From assembly GCA_030323885.1 (NCBI GenBank), contig CM059193.1, positions 56,510,749 through 56,574,748 of the forward strand: DNA of 64,000 nucleotides. The letters run 5' to 3'. Each line of letters starts with the position of its first letter. Position 1 is the first letter of the stretch. The notes beneath the pieces were generated by a model, which was given only the letters and a program-made list of their open reading frames with translations, had not been told where the DNA came from and made no database searches. Positions 1-10,002 of the stretch are shown piece after piece. The stretch comes from Branchipolynoe longqiensis (lineage: Eukaryota > Annelida > Polychaeta > Phyllodocida > Polynoidae). Position numbers and translations under genes: made by a program.

Positions 1-97
1 TTCCGGGACTAGTGTCCTAGCCATTAGACTATATAGACTCCCTCTTGCAATCACCCTATCCATGCCTTGTCATTCCGGGGCAACACATCTACAGCTG

Positions 98-535
98 CCC
101 CCCCCCCCCCCCCCCCCCACACCACACTACACCACACAACCTGTCCCTCTAGATCACCCTGTCAGCAGTTCCCAATCCCTTCCAAGATGTTGCTAGGATG
201 TAAAACAACAAGCAAAACCCAACCCTTCCCCCGAACTTACCTCTTCCAACCAATACCTATTCAACTACACTCTAATCCCCCCCCCCCCCCCCCACTCCCC
301 CCTCCCCCCCCCCCCCCCCCCCCCCCCCCCCCACCCCCCCCCCCCCCCCCCCCACCCCCCACACACCCAGCTCACACTGTCAGCCCCCCTCCCCACTCCT
401 CCTCCAACCACCCCGCCCATCGCCCACACATTTAGGCTCTTATTACGCCTAAGCATGCCTAAGTACACCGCCTACACGCCCACCGTGCCCACCAGTGCCT
501 CCCGCGCCCTCCCCCCCCCCCCCCCCCCCCGTCAG
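98..535. repeat. C-rich low-complexity tract with long poly-C runs
   Basis: Runs of 15 to 35 cytosines separated by short A/T-containing spacers, for example at 100-118, 279-355 and 511-530. The open frames across it are proline or glycine homopolymers and are not genes. Poly-C runs of this length are prone to length error in assemblies. Confidence 0.85.
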
Positions 536-800
536 AATCTGCGCCCACCGCGATGACAACCAATAAACGTGCCGCGTGAGGGTCACGTGGCCTGCCTCGA
601 CCAATAAGCGGTCGGCATTGTTGTGTCGGCTGACAGATCTCGGCGGGAGTCGCGCCGCTCTATTCATTAGGCGGGAAACCGGCGGCCGGCTGCTGGTTAT
701 TGTCGTCTGCGCGCCTAATCACACTGCCCCCTACCGGGCCGGACCGGAAGCTGGCGGCGCCGGGTGGCGCGCGCGGCCGCCGCTAGGGGAGAAGGGTGTA
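530..800. promoter_or_regulatory. CpG-rich block with clustered promoter-type motifs
   Basis: This block is GC-rich and dense in CpG, unlike the AT-rich DNA that follows. Visible motifs are two CCAAT boxes (560-564 and 601-605), a CACGTG E-box (584-589), an E2F-like GGCGGGAAA (670-678) and an ETS-like CCGGAAG (744-750). The combination is typical of housekeeping CpG promoters in animals. No gene could be joined to it; the short frame over 576-872 has no recognisable protein. A regulatory role is inference. It could also be a GC-rich repeat end. Confidence 0.4.
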
Positions 801-882
801 TCAAACCGCGGAACCAGCAATAGAACTAAAGCAACACGCACAAGTGGCACCAAGCATTTCCAGCCAAAATAAAATTGCTTAA

Positions 883-1228
883 AGTTACATAGTCCGATGG
901 TTTTGTATTTCTGTATTTTTTCCGAGATAAATATATTAGATCGATCACTAGTATCCACTTTACATTAGTTGAAAGTTACTGTTATTTTAAATGGTAAACT
1001 TTCGAGATATTTTGAGTGCAAACACGTGAAATTAGTTATGGCAAGCTTGCCAAACTCTGACACCATAGACTTCTGTAGTAACAGGTTCTATTAAATTGAC
1101 TCAGTATTGCCTTCTACGCAGAAACAAATGCTTAATAAGTGTATCAGGATCTAAGTTAGATATGTAAAATCAAATCTAGATAATTGGTTTGGTTTTGAAA
1201 ATTTGATATTTCATCGGACTATGCAGCT
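883..1228 (+). mobile_element. T1 non-autonomous TIR element (about 346 bp)
   Basis: The element begins AGTTACATAGTCCGATG and ends CATCGGACTATGCAGCT, which are inverted repeats. It is flanked on both sides by TTAA (879-882 and 1,229-1,232). No coding capacity. Other copies of the same size lie at 28,539, 29,972 and 34,993. TTAA duplication is known for piggyBac and Kolobok superfamilies, so a MITE of one of those is likely. Confidence 0.85.
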
Positions 1229-1232
1229 TTAA

Positions 1233-1555
1233 AGATCACGTCACACGATTTCTTTTGGATTTTAAAATAATTTTTTTTTTTTTTACCATGAATAAGATTT
1301 TACTTGAATAAGTTACTATAATAAATAGGTTATAACTTATATAAGACATAGTCAAATAGCTTTATATTAACGATTAGTGATACCAGGGCTTACCCTATCT
1401 TCCTCAAGGACTTCTACTAAGTTCTAAGGTTCTTCTCCTTATATCCCTTCTCTATTATTAGCAAGCCTGTTAGCGTAGATGTTTTAATTCTGTTTATTAG
1501 ATAATGTGTAGGTATTTCCTAGTGCCTGCAAGTCTAACGCCTGAAGAGCTTTGTC
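1233..1555. other. AT-rich DNA, nothing recognised
   Basis: I see no open frame, RNA gene or repeat copy in this stretch beyond short homopolymers such as the T-run near 1,270-1,285. The open frame at 1,504-1,770 runs into the T3 element and is not a gene. Confidence 0.6.
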
Positions 1556-2074
1556 CCGGTGTAAAGATTTCAATTTACCCCCTGATTCAAGTTCCCCCTG
1601 GGAACTTGAAAACGTTTTCAAATTCATCCCAGGGGAATTTGAAAACGTTTTCAAGTTCCTTCCCTCGTTTTAACTTTCCCTCCCCCCATTTTGGGGAATT
1701 TTCTTTATTTTTGTTATTTTTTGTTATTACGCCCTATCCACTCCACTGGATGGCCATACACAGAGAATAGCATAATGAAAATTATTACTAGTACAACAAA
1801 ACATATTTCACCCCAAATGACACACAAAGTCTCCAAGATGGCTAAGAAAAAAATATTATAGGTCTGAATTTTAAAACGTTTTTAAAAGTTTTTTAAACAA
1901 TTTTAAATTCCCGGAGGGGGGAATCTAAAAATAGGGGGAGGAATCTGAAAACCGTTTTTAATTTCCCCCCCGGGAATCTGAAAACGTTTTTAATTTCCCT
2001 CTGGGGAAGTTAAAAACGTTTTCAGATTCCCCAGGGGAACTTGAAAAGGGGGGAAATTGAAATTGTTACACTGG
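1556..2074 (+). mobile_element. T3 hairpin-type TIR element, copy 1
   Basis: The ends CCGGTGTAAAGATTTCAA and TTGAAATTGTTACACTGG are inverted repeats. Both subterminal regions hold several copies of the palindrome GAAAACGTTTTC separated by G- or C-runs, so each end can fold on itself. No protein coding. A second copy in the opposite orientation lies at 44,608-45,129. Confidence 0.8.
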
Positions 2075-2083
2075 CAGAAGACC

Positions 2084-2425
2084 TGACGGGATGGCTGAAT
2101 GAATTAAGCGTCCGTCTCCCGTTTTGGTAGATCATGGAATTCGAAGCCAGGGGTTTCGAACTCTGGTCGAGTCAAACCAATGACTTAAAAAATTGACACT
2201 GCTCTCTTCCTAGCCTGGCACTCGGCATTATTAAGATAGGGCAAAGACTGGTTGGCTCAGTGTCAGGATAATTTGACTAAGCGGGATATCAGGTGCTGGC
2301 GGCCTGGTCTCCCAGTGGGGGAACACTGTAAAGTCACTATGCGTATGCACTGTCACAAGTCTGTATCCGTTCTGATATGACCTTAGATGTAGCCAGGATG
2401 TAAAACCCCAACAACCAACCAACTG
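2084..2425 (+). repeat. SINE-A, near full length
   Basis: The head carries a tRNA-like A box (GATGGCTGAATGAATTAAGCG) and a B-box-like region, followed by the conserved body (CTTCCTAGCC, GGATAGGGCAAGGACTGG-like, CAGTGTCAGGATAAT). The tail is ATGTAGCCAGGATGTAAAAC followed by CAACAACCAACC. This order defines the most abundant family of the window. Confidence 0.85.
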
Positions 2426-2532
2426 TCACGGCAGAATCATACGAGTGTCATATCTTACTACAGAGACTCCCTCAGCTTTGGCTTTATTTATTTATTTATT
2501 TTGGTTGTTGGGGGGTGGGGGGTGGGGGGGGG

Positions 2533-2766
2533 GTACATTAATTGATTAAGCTGGGGAAATTGCAATCGCGGCCAATTGGTCTTCCTCATTCCACTGCGCC
2601 TTGCCCGATCCTAATAAAGTGATAATACTGAACGTTTGTCTAGGTAGCAACAAGTATACCATTTTACGTCATTAGTTTGACTTGGCCAGGGTTTTGAACC
2701 CAATCTGGGGTTCGAATCCCACGATCTACCAAAACGGGAGGCGGGCGCTCAACTTATTTGTCCATC
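2533..2766 (-). repeat. SINE chimera: SINE-A head with SINE-C-type tail
   Basis: Read on the minus strand, a SINE-A head of the TTGAGCG type is followed by the short body and then the tail GGAATGAGGAAGACC...CCCAGCTTAATCAATTAATG, the tail that SINE-C copies carry. Other members of this recombinant class are at 5,385, 20,118, 38,931 and 62,655. Confidence 0.75.
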
Positions 2767-3140
2767 CTATTTTGCTTAGGTTCCTAAATAACTCCCAAAG
2801 AAAATGAGCACTTCAAATATCTCCTAAATTACAAAATTTTCGTCAAAGTTAGACCAAATCTAATGAGAATAAGTTATGATTAAACTAATAATATCAGTAA
2901 TATATTTAACGCTTGGCTATAGCAGTTCTACCTCAATGGATTACGAAATTTAACGATTACATTTGTTTCTGATATAATGGTTTAACAGTTGATATTGTTT
3001 CCACAAGAAGAATCGGTGGCCATATTAATTTCTTTTCGATTCTGTATTCTAAGTTCCGCTTGTCCCTCAGGAAGAGCTGTAGCTGTGACCCAGCACGCCA
3101 GGTCACATCTACAGCTTACATGGTCGAACTGGGGTAGGTG
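2767..3140. other. No gene recognised
   Basis: AT-rich sequence ending in a poly-C run at 3,141-3,165. The small frame at 2,989-3,174 has no recognisable domain and ends in poly-proline from the C-run. Confidence 0.5.
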
Positions 3141-3173
3141 CCCCCCCCCCCCCCCCCCCCCCCCCCACCCTTA

Positions 3174-3752
3174 AGCGCTTGTCACACCTTACCGGATTGA
3201 GCAATGGACAATAAACCGGACAAAGAATTGTCTAGTCTGGTGGTGTTTGGTATCAAAATGTGTCAAAATGTTGCTCTATCGCGTCAACGGATGCCGGATG
3301 AATAAACATGAAATGGACATGAACGGCTAGCCACCGGACGATAACCGGATGATATCCGGATGACAACTGAATGTCAAATGGACAGACCGAACATTAACGA
3401 ATAGCCACCGGACTGTCATGGATGCGGCAAAAAAAACAACCCTGACGGACCAAATTTCCCAAACACCGTCAACAGGCTATTCAGGAAGCAAACCGGAGAC
3501 ATAATGGGTGGGTAATGGACATGAACCGGACAAAACGGACTAAACGGACTTAAACCGGTCACCAACCATACACGTCAGTCCGGCGGTGTCCGATACAAGT
3601 TTTGTGCATGTTCAAAACTTCCCACCATACACACTGGACAGATAACGGACACACTGGATGCCAACCGTATATAAACCATACATTGCCGTATTTCACCAGA
3701 CAGTGTCCGGTTTCTGTCCGTTTCTCCAATCCGGTGATATGTGACAGAGCCT
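3174..3752 (+). mobile_element. T2 non-autonomous TIR element, copy 1 (579 bp)
   Basis: The ends AGCGCTTGTCACACC and GTGACAGAGCCT are imperfect inverted repeats flanked by TTA on both sides (3,171-3,173 and 3,753-3,755). The interior is built of degenerate short words (CGGACATGAA, CCGGACNNNA) and a central near-palindrome, AAGTTTTG...CAAAACTT, at 3,597-3,620. No coding capacity. Two more copies lie at 8,065 and 44,244. Confidence 0.85.
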
Positions 3753-3987
3753 TTATCCTTCAATTTAATCTCTATACATTAAACTCACTTTGCGTCCGCA
3801 ACCACACGCCTCATGGTGACCGAACTTGGTTGGGTTATTGCCATGCGTTTGTTTCTAATATAAATTGCAGTGAAATTCTTCTTCTCGCAAACAGCTTACG
3901 CAAGATAAACTACCACTTCCGGTGTCATCGTGTGGGGTGATTCACCACTTCCCCCCACCTTCCGCCATGTTTGTTGTAGCTGGGACC

Positions 3988-4492
3988 CGGTGTCGCACTT
4001 TCAAAGCCAGGTCAGTTTCAACGGCCCGTCAGTTTCATGCGCATGCGTCAAAATCTAACATCATCGTCACTAACCTTATAAATTTAATATAATGTTTTTG
4101 GTAAAGATGTTTTCTACATGTGTACAAAGCGATTTGTTTCTAGGTGGTGTGGTTTTAGAGATAGATCACTTTTCCTGTATTTTCTGTATGAAGATTGCTA
4201 GCGACCATTGACAATGCCTTGAGTTTGACGGTACGCACAGTGCAAAACCTTAGTTTTATTCAAAATTAATACTAATCAAGAACCCTAACCGTATAAATTT
4301 AATACAGTCTTTTTGGTAAAGATGTTTTCTATATGTGTACCAAGCGATTTGTTATTAAGTGGTGTAGTTTTAGAGATATTTCACTTTTGCTGTATTTTCT
4401 GTATGAAGATTGCTCACGACCATTGACAATGCCTTGAGTTTGAGTCCATACGGGCCGTTGAAACTGACCGGGCTTTGAAACTGCGACACCGG
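3988..4492 (+). mobile_element. T8 two-monomer TIR element, copy 1
   Basis: About 40 bp of TIR (CGGTGTCGCACTTTCAAAGC at the left, its complement at the right) surround two tandem copies of a roughly 230-bp monomer. Each monomer carries a TTTTGGTAAAGATGTTTTCT block and a CATTGACAATGCCTTGAG block (4,207 and 4,423). No coding capacity. A sister copy is at 22,683-23,176. Confidence 0.8.
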
Positions 4493-4800
4493 CTTGCTAC
4501 GCGGGGTCACAGCTTCAGTCCTTACTAAAGGGACCAGTTGAAATGGGAATACGAGCATTGTATGGGTACAACAGTGCGGTCACAATAGGCGGCCCTGGTG
4601 CCCGTTAAAAAGTCAATAAATATATTTAGCGGAAACAGTCGTGGATGTATTAGTAGGTGGGCCCCCAGCCTCTCAGTGCACATTACCAGTGACGGAGGTA
4701 ATCAACTCATCTCGCTAAGCGGGCTGGATGTGGCGCAAACTGCACTAACTATTTGCCGATGCTTTTGGCCAAAGTCATTTACAGAGAATGAGCTAGGATT
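4493..4800. other. No gene recognised
   Basis: Unique-looking sequence between the T8 element and a SINE-A tail. The 97-codon frame over 4,598-4,891 shows no domain and runs into the SINE. Confidence 0.5.
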
Positions 4801-4801
4801 G

Positions 4802-4936
4802 GTTGGTTGGTTTTTGGAGTTTTACGTCCTGGCAACATCTAAGGTCACATCAGGACGGGTACGGACTTGTGACAGTGCGCAATCATGGTGACTTTATAGT
4901 GTTGCCCCACTGGGAGACCTGGCCGCCGATATCAAG
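4802..4936 (-). repeat. SINE-A tail fragment
   Basis: Minus-strand tail and central body only (CCAACCAACC, GACGTAAAAC, TGTCACAAGTC). It ends abruptly where a second, fuller SINE-A copy in the same orientation begins. Confidence 0.8.
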
Positions 4937-5262
4937 GTTGGTTGTTGGAATTTTATGTCCTGGCAACATCTAAGGTCATATCAGGATGGGTACGGACTTG
5001 TGACAGTGCACACTCATGGCGACTTTATAGTGATGCCCCACTGGGAAACCAGGCCACTGGCAACATGACCCGATATCCCATCCAGTCACATTATCCTGAT
5101 ACGGAACCAACCAGTCCTTACCTTATCCTATTAACACCGAGCGCCAGGCTAGGAAGCGACACATATCAATTTTGAAAGTCATTCATTTGTCTTGACCGGG
5201 AATCGAACTTCTGTCCTCGTGCACGGGAGGCCTGCCCTGTACCCATTCGGCCACCGCGTACT
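4937..5262 (-). repeat. SINE-A, full length
   Basis: Minus-strand copy with head GGTGGCCGAATGGGTACAG, B-box-like GTTCGATTCCCGG, body and tail. It directly abuts the fragment at 4,802-4,936, so the two form a head-to-tail pair or one was inserted into the other. Confidence 0.85.
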
Positions 5263-5384
5263 GTCACGTATTTAGAGAGAATGAGCGAGGAAGAATAGGC
5301 CCTTCCATAAAGTTGCAACATCCAAAAGTTTTTTTTGAGCTTCTGTGATAGTCTTTAAATAAATATATCAGGTTAATCGTTAGC

Positions 5385-5738
5385 CACATGTATTGGCTGA
5401 ATGGCTTGAGTGGCCACCTCCCAATCTGTTAGGTCGTGGGATTCGAACCCTGGCTGACTTAAACATTTATTCTTGTCGCCACCTAGCTTGGCACCTGACA
5501 TACTAGGCGTGCTGTGTGAAATGGAATTGCGCTAGCGGATCGACCCACTCTAGCTTAGGCCTGTACTAACTTGACTCTAGTCCTGATGCACCCCTTATCG
5601 ACTACTGTCTATGTGGCTCCTTGCCTGAGAGTTCAGTACAGACTAGGACAGCATAAGAAGCAGTGGAATGAAGAAGACCAATTATCCTTGATTGAAATTG
5701 TCCATGCTTAATCAACTAATGTGTACCTCCCCCGTCCC
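5385..5738 (+). repeat. Composite SINE: SINE-A head, SINE-D-type middle, SINE-C-type tail
   Basis: A SINE-A-like head (TGGCTGAATGGCTTGAG, GGATTCGAACCCTGG) leads into a segment like the SINE-D flank (TTGCCTGAGAGTTCAGTACAG). It ends with the tail GTGGAATGAAGAAGACCAAT up to the C-run at 5,738. Three families meet in one unit. Confidence 0.6.
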
Positions 5739-5904
5739 CCCCCCCCCCCCCCAAAAAAAACATCTATATTTTCCCTGACTTTTGCTTTCAAGTCAGTACA
5801 AATTCTACACTTCGGAAGTTCCACTTCTCCCCTTGTCATCAAAGACAGAATTAAAAAAGTGTCAGCCTTCTGGCGGAGATAAATGGCTTAGGAAATGTTT
5901 TAAC

Positions 5905-6081
5905 TTGTCACTAGCTGACCTGGCGCTCGCCATTACTAGGATAGGGCAAGGGTTGATGCAGTGTCCTGACGTAGTAGGATATCGCGTCATGGTGCTGTCG
6001 ACGTGAGTGGTGTCCCAGCGGGGCAGCACTATAAAGCCACAATGATGAGTACGCGGTTTCACAAGTCGGCACCCAACCCAG
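5905..6081 (+). repeat. SINE-A body fragment feeding a minisatellite
   Basis: Body of SINE-A (CTGGCGCTCGCCATTACTAG to CACAAGTCGGCACCC) without its head. Its tail is continuous with the first unit of the 68-69 bp tandem array that starts at 6,082. Confidence 0.8.
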
Positions 6082-6491
6082 TATGACCTCAGTTGTTGGT
6101 AGGCCATACAACCACAATCACTCTCACTAGTGAGGAGCTACTGGGGTCGGTGTGACCTCAGTTGTTGGTAGGCCATACAACCACAATCACTCTCACTAGT
6201 GAGGGGCTACAGGGTCGGTATGACCTCAGTTGTTGGTAGGCCATACAACCACAATCACTCTCACTAGTGAGGAGCTACTGGGGTCGGTATGACCTCAGTT
6301 GTTGGTAGGCCATACAACCACAATCACTCTCACTAGTGAGGTGCTACGGGGTCGGTATGACCTCAGTTGTTGCTTGGCCATACAACCACAATCACTCTCA
6401 CTAGTGAGCGGCTACGGGGTCGGTATGACCTCAGTTGTTGGTAGGCCATACAACCACAATCACTCTCACTAGTGAGCGGCTACGGGGTCGG
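6082..6491 (+). repeat. 68-69 bp minisatellite, 6 units, derived from a SINE-A tail
   Basis: Units begin at 6,082, 6,151, 6,219, 6,288, 6,356 and 6,424. Each starts TATGACCTCAGTTGTTGG, which matches the SINE-A tail (ATGACCTTAGATGTTGCC), then adds about 35 bp of flank containing CTCACTAGTGAG. The array ends in GTCGG at 6,491. No coding frame is conserved because the period is not a multiple of three in every unit. Confidence 0.95.
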
Positions 6492-6654
6492 ATGATTGGT
6501 TCTATCCAATTATTTGCATTCTCACCGGAAATTTCCCAGTGCGCATGGGCGTGGTGTCATTGTGCTTCCTGCTCGGGGGGCATAGTGTGTGACCTTGAAC
6601 TTCACCCAAGGTCATTCATTATCGGTGAGAGTTGGCACATTGCTATTAGCTTAG

Positions 6655-6850
6655 ATTGGTCGGTTGTTGGAGTTTTACGTCCTGGCAACATCTGATGTCT
6701 TATCAGGACTGGTATTGAATTGTGACAGTACGCACTCATGGCGATTTTATAGGGCTGCCCCATTGGGAAATCAGGCCGCCTGAACCATGACCCGATATCC
6801 CACTCAGTGACATTATCCTGACAATGTGGCAACCAGTTGCTATAACTTAT
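6655..6850 (-). repeat. SINE-A, head-truncated
   Basis: Minus-strand tail and body (GACGTAAAAC, CACTCATGGCG complement, CAGGATAATGTCACTGAG). The copy stops before the tRNA-like head. Confidence 0.8.
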
Positions 6851-7004
6851 AAGCTTAGAGGTCATATATCAGTGAGTGGTGGAAACATTTTTTTCTATCT
6901 CCTCAATTGTTGAGAATTTTTTATTCTAGCCACTCCGATCGGGTCTAAAAAAATCCCATTCAAACAAACTGAAAAAAGGGCATGTTTGGTTGTTGTGGTT
7001 GCCA

Positions 7005-7215
7005 CATTCCTTGATCAATCAGGTGGAATTTCAGTTGCAAACAATTGGTCTTCCTCATTCCACTGCTCTTTCTCCTATTCCAATTATGCCGAAAACACCA
7101 GGTCGGGTAACAACAAGAATAAATTTTATGTCATTTGTTTAACTCGATCAGGGTTCAAGCCCAAGACATGTTCCAAGGAAGGAATCACTCAATCCATTCA
7201 GCCAGATTGTTTAAG
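7005..7215 (-). repeat. Degraded SINE chimera (SINE-A head, SINE-C-type tail)
   Basis: TTTCAGTTGCAAACAATTGG and CTTCCTCATTCCACTGCT match the complement of the SINE-C tail. A degraded SINE-A head follows (GTTTAACTCGATCAGGGTTC). Confidence 0.6.
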
Positions 7216-7239
7216 CAATTAGTGAAAATAAGCAATATA

Positions 7240-7735
7240 CAGTCTATTCTGTCAATAACGGCCTCTGTCAATAATGAATCTCTGTCAATAACGGCAAAAT
7301 GTGCTGGTCCCGTCATGGCACCACTTTAATTTAATAGCATTGCCTCTGTGTCTAACGGACAACTGTCTTATCCAGACAACAAGCCATTTTTTCAACTATT
7401 TGATCAATATTCTCTGTCAATAAAGACATGCCATATAGTTATAATATAGTAGAAATGACTAATTGTACAAATGACCAATTGTACAAATGACCAATTGTAC
7501 AAATGACAAATTGTACAAATGACAAATAGTAGAAGTGATGAATAGTAGAAATGACAAATTGTACAAATGACAAATCGTAGAAATGACTTTGTAAGGACCG
7601 TCCAGTCAGTCAAGTATAAAAGAAAAATATTGGTTTCAACCCATTCCGTCAGTCAGTCTCTGCCTATAATGGATCTCTCTCTATAACGGCATCTTGCTCC
7701 AGTCCCATGGGTGTGCTTATAGACAGACTAGACTG
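7240..7735 (+). mobile_element. TA-flanked TIR element (pogo/mariner-like MITE), about 496 bp
   Basis: Ends CAGTCTATTCTGTCAATAAC and TATAGACAGACTAGACTG are imperfect inverted repeats flanked by TA. CAG...CTG termini with TA target duplication are known for pogo and Tc1/mariner MITEs. It contains an internal 16-bp tandem array at 7,454-7,590. No transposase remains. Confidence 0.65.
7454..7590 (+). repeat. 16-bp tandem repeat, about 8 units
   Basis: Unit ATGACCAATTGTACAA, with AATAGTAGA variants in the later units. The array lies inside the TIR element at 7,240-7,735. Confidence 0.85.
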
Positions 7736-8064
7736 TATCTATACGCTGACTACATTCTGCTCATTGCGTACAAACAAATCCCATAACCACCGACACAAAT
7801 CAATGTTCTACTGGATGTACATTTAATTTTAGCTTTGTTTGTTTGTTGGGGTTTTGCGTCCTAACACCATTTATCTGTAGCCATGCATTCTAATTAAGTT
7901 TACCAGTAGCGTATTTGATTTGATTTTCATTCAACTGTTTAATATGGTAGGGTGGTTTTGGTCGACACCCCGACCCCCCTGTGGGTGATCTTCCTGTCTG
8001 TACACCCAAATAAATCGCTACAAATTAACAATGGCTAAGTAACAAATGTATGCAAACAATTTAA

Positions 8065-8431
8065 AGCCTCTGTTACACATCACTGGATTGAGCAATGGAC
8101 AGAATTGTCTAGTCCGGTGGTGTTCGGGCATCATAAGTATCAAAATGTATTAAAGTGTGTCAAAATGTTGCAATATCGGGTCAAAGGCCGCTGGATGAAC
8201 GGACATGAAACGGACATGAAATGGACATAAAACGGACATGAAATGGACATGAATGGATAGCCAACGGACGAAACAAACTCAAACCAGACAAGAACCGTAG
8301 ACGTCAATCCGGCAGCATCCGTTCCAAGTTTTGTGCATGTTCAAAACTTTTACGGACACAAACCGGACTATCAACGGACTTTGTTTGGTTTCTTTCCGTT
8401 TCCCCCAATCCGGCGAGGTGTGACAGCCGCT
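8065..8431 (+). mobile_element. T2 TIR element, copy 2 (367 bp)
   Basis: Ends AGCCTCTGTTACACATCAC and GGTGTGACAGCCGCT, flanked by TAA (8,062-8,064 and 8,432-8,434). It shares the GGATTGAGCAATGGACA subterminal block and the central near-palindrome (8,326-8,349) with copy 1, but is about 210 bp shorter. Confidence 0.85.
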
Positions 8432-8569
8432 TAACAGTTTAACAAATATCATGATGATAAACTGCAAGTTACATGAAGATAGATATGTTACTGAATATTT
8501 ATATGATAATCAAGATGGTGGAGAGTGTAGGGGTTCCAAATTGTGTAATAACATAGGGTGACACATCGG

Positions 8570-8893
8570 TCGCGCTGGCTGAATCGGTAGAGCGCAGGCC
8601 TCCAGTGCGGAAGGTCAGGAGTTCAATTCCCGGTCGAGTCAAACTAATGACTTGCAAAGTTGATACTTGTTGCTTCCTAGCCAGGTGCTCGGCATTATTA
8701 GGATAGGGCATGGACTGGTTGGCTCAGTGTCAGGATAATGTGACTGAGTGGGATATATTGGGTCATGGAGCTGGTGGCCTGGTCTGCCAGTGGGGGAAAC
8801 ATTATAAAGTCGTCATGAGTGTGCACTGTCACAAGTCAAGTTTAACCTTATCTGACCTTGGACGTTGCCAGGACGTTAAACCCCAACAAACAA
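8570..8893 (+). repeat. SINE-A, full length
   Basis: Head GGCTGAATCGGTAGAGCGCA (A-box-like) and GAGTTCAATTCCCGG (B-box-like), full body, tail GACGTTAAACCCCAACAAAC. It abuts an inverted copy at 8,896, tail to tail. Confidence 0.9.
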
Positions 8894-8895
8894 GC

Positions 8896-9222
8896 AGGTC
8901 ATATCAGGACGGGTACCGACTTGTGACAGTGCGCACAAATGGTGACTTTTTATAGTGCTGCCCCACACGGAAACCAGGCTGCCAGCACAATGACCTGATA
9001 TCCCACTCAGTCACATTATCCTAACACTGTGCCAACCAGTCCTTGTCCTATCCTAATAATGCCGAGCGCCTGTCTAGGAAGCGACAAGTATACATTTTTA
9101 AGTCATTGGTTTGACTCGACTAATGTTCAAACCCACAAACCCATGGGTTCGGATCCCCCGATCTCCGAAAACAGGAGACGGACGCTCAACTCATTCGGCC
9201 ATCCCATCTGGTGGGGGGTGCC
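8896..9222 (-). repeat. SINE-A, near full length, inverted partner of the preceding copy
   Basis: The minus-strand copy starts within the tail (GGTCATATCAGGACGGGTAC) and ends with a TTGAGCG-type head complement (GACGGACGCTCAACTCATTC). With the copy at 8,570 it forms a 650-bp imperfect palindrome. Confidence 0.9.
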
Positions 9223-9435
9223 GGTGGGGTGGGTGCATTCATATCGCGTTATTGGAAATGCTAGGATAGTTCAAACAATGTGTGTAGTTTGAACCCACAC
9301 ACAGATGGTCTTTTCCTCAGATGGCGCTGCTCTCTTGGGGGCGATTTACGCAGACGACATTAAGCCTCACTGTTGACTAAAGGATCCTAAATGTACTAGT
9401 ACATTATTCAGTCAATGCCTAATGGAATGCGAAAG
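9223..9435. other. No feature recognised
   Basis: Short unique stretch between an inverted SINE pair and a degenerate TIR element. No open frame of note. Confidence 0.5.
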
Positions 9436-9990
9436 ATGATGCCCTGGTCACATAGCCGTTAGGGGACATAGTTGAACGTAGTGGAGGTTAACGTAGTTGA
9501 ACGTAGTTGAATGTAGTTGAAAGTAGTTGAACGTAGTTAAACGTATTGGCATCCGTACTTGTTCGTATTGTTAACTTGGTAATAACGTGGGTGAGCCATG
9601 ATATCCGATTTTAAGTTTTGGACATGTTCAAAAGAGCGCCGCTACATTAGAGGCTGAATTTGTATCCGTGATGCTAACATACTGTAAAGTCCACGGCTGT
9701 AATCGGTGTTTGTGTAGGCAGGCTATAGTGTAATCAATACAGGCAAAAAGAGACACAATGACTATTGACCATTTGCATTTACCCACCAGTGTCTCATTAT
9801 CGGAATATTTTACAACGTACTCTAGCATACTTTAGCGTGCTCTAGCATACTCTAGCATGTTCTAGCATACTCTCGTATACTTGGACGAAGCCCTCGTCAC
9901 ATAGCCATTAGTGGATGTAGGTGAACGTAGTTGAGGCTAACATAGTTGAACGTAGTTGAACGTACCGGCATCTGTACTGTAACATATTTA
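9436..9990. mobile_element. T4-like degenerate TIR element remnants
   Basis: Two direct copies of a terminus-like block (CCTGGTCACATAGCCGTTAG at 9,442 and CTCGTCACATAGCCATTAG at 9,892) are each followed by 11-bp words GTAGTTGAACG. A central near-palindrome (9,613-9,635) resembles those of T2 and T4. The inner array GCATACTCTA (9,820-9,880) is also about 10-11 bp in period. Exact limits are unclear. Confidence 0.5.
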
Positions 9991-10002
9991 TCTGTACAGT
10001 AA

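Noticed and set aside
1..75. SINE-D head at the window edge
   Set aside because: ATTCCGGG and GTGTCCTAGCCATTAGAC look like the head complement, but the copy is cut by the window edge and too diverged to call.
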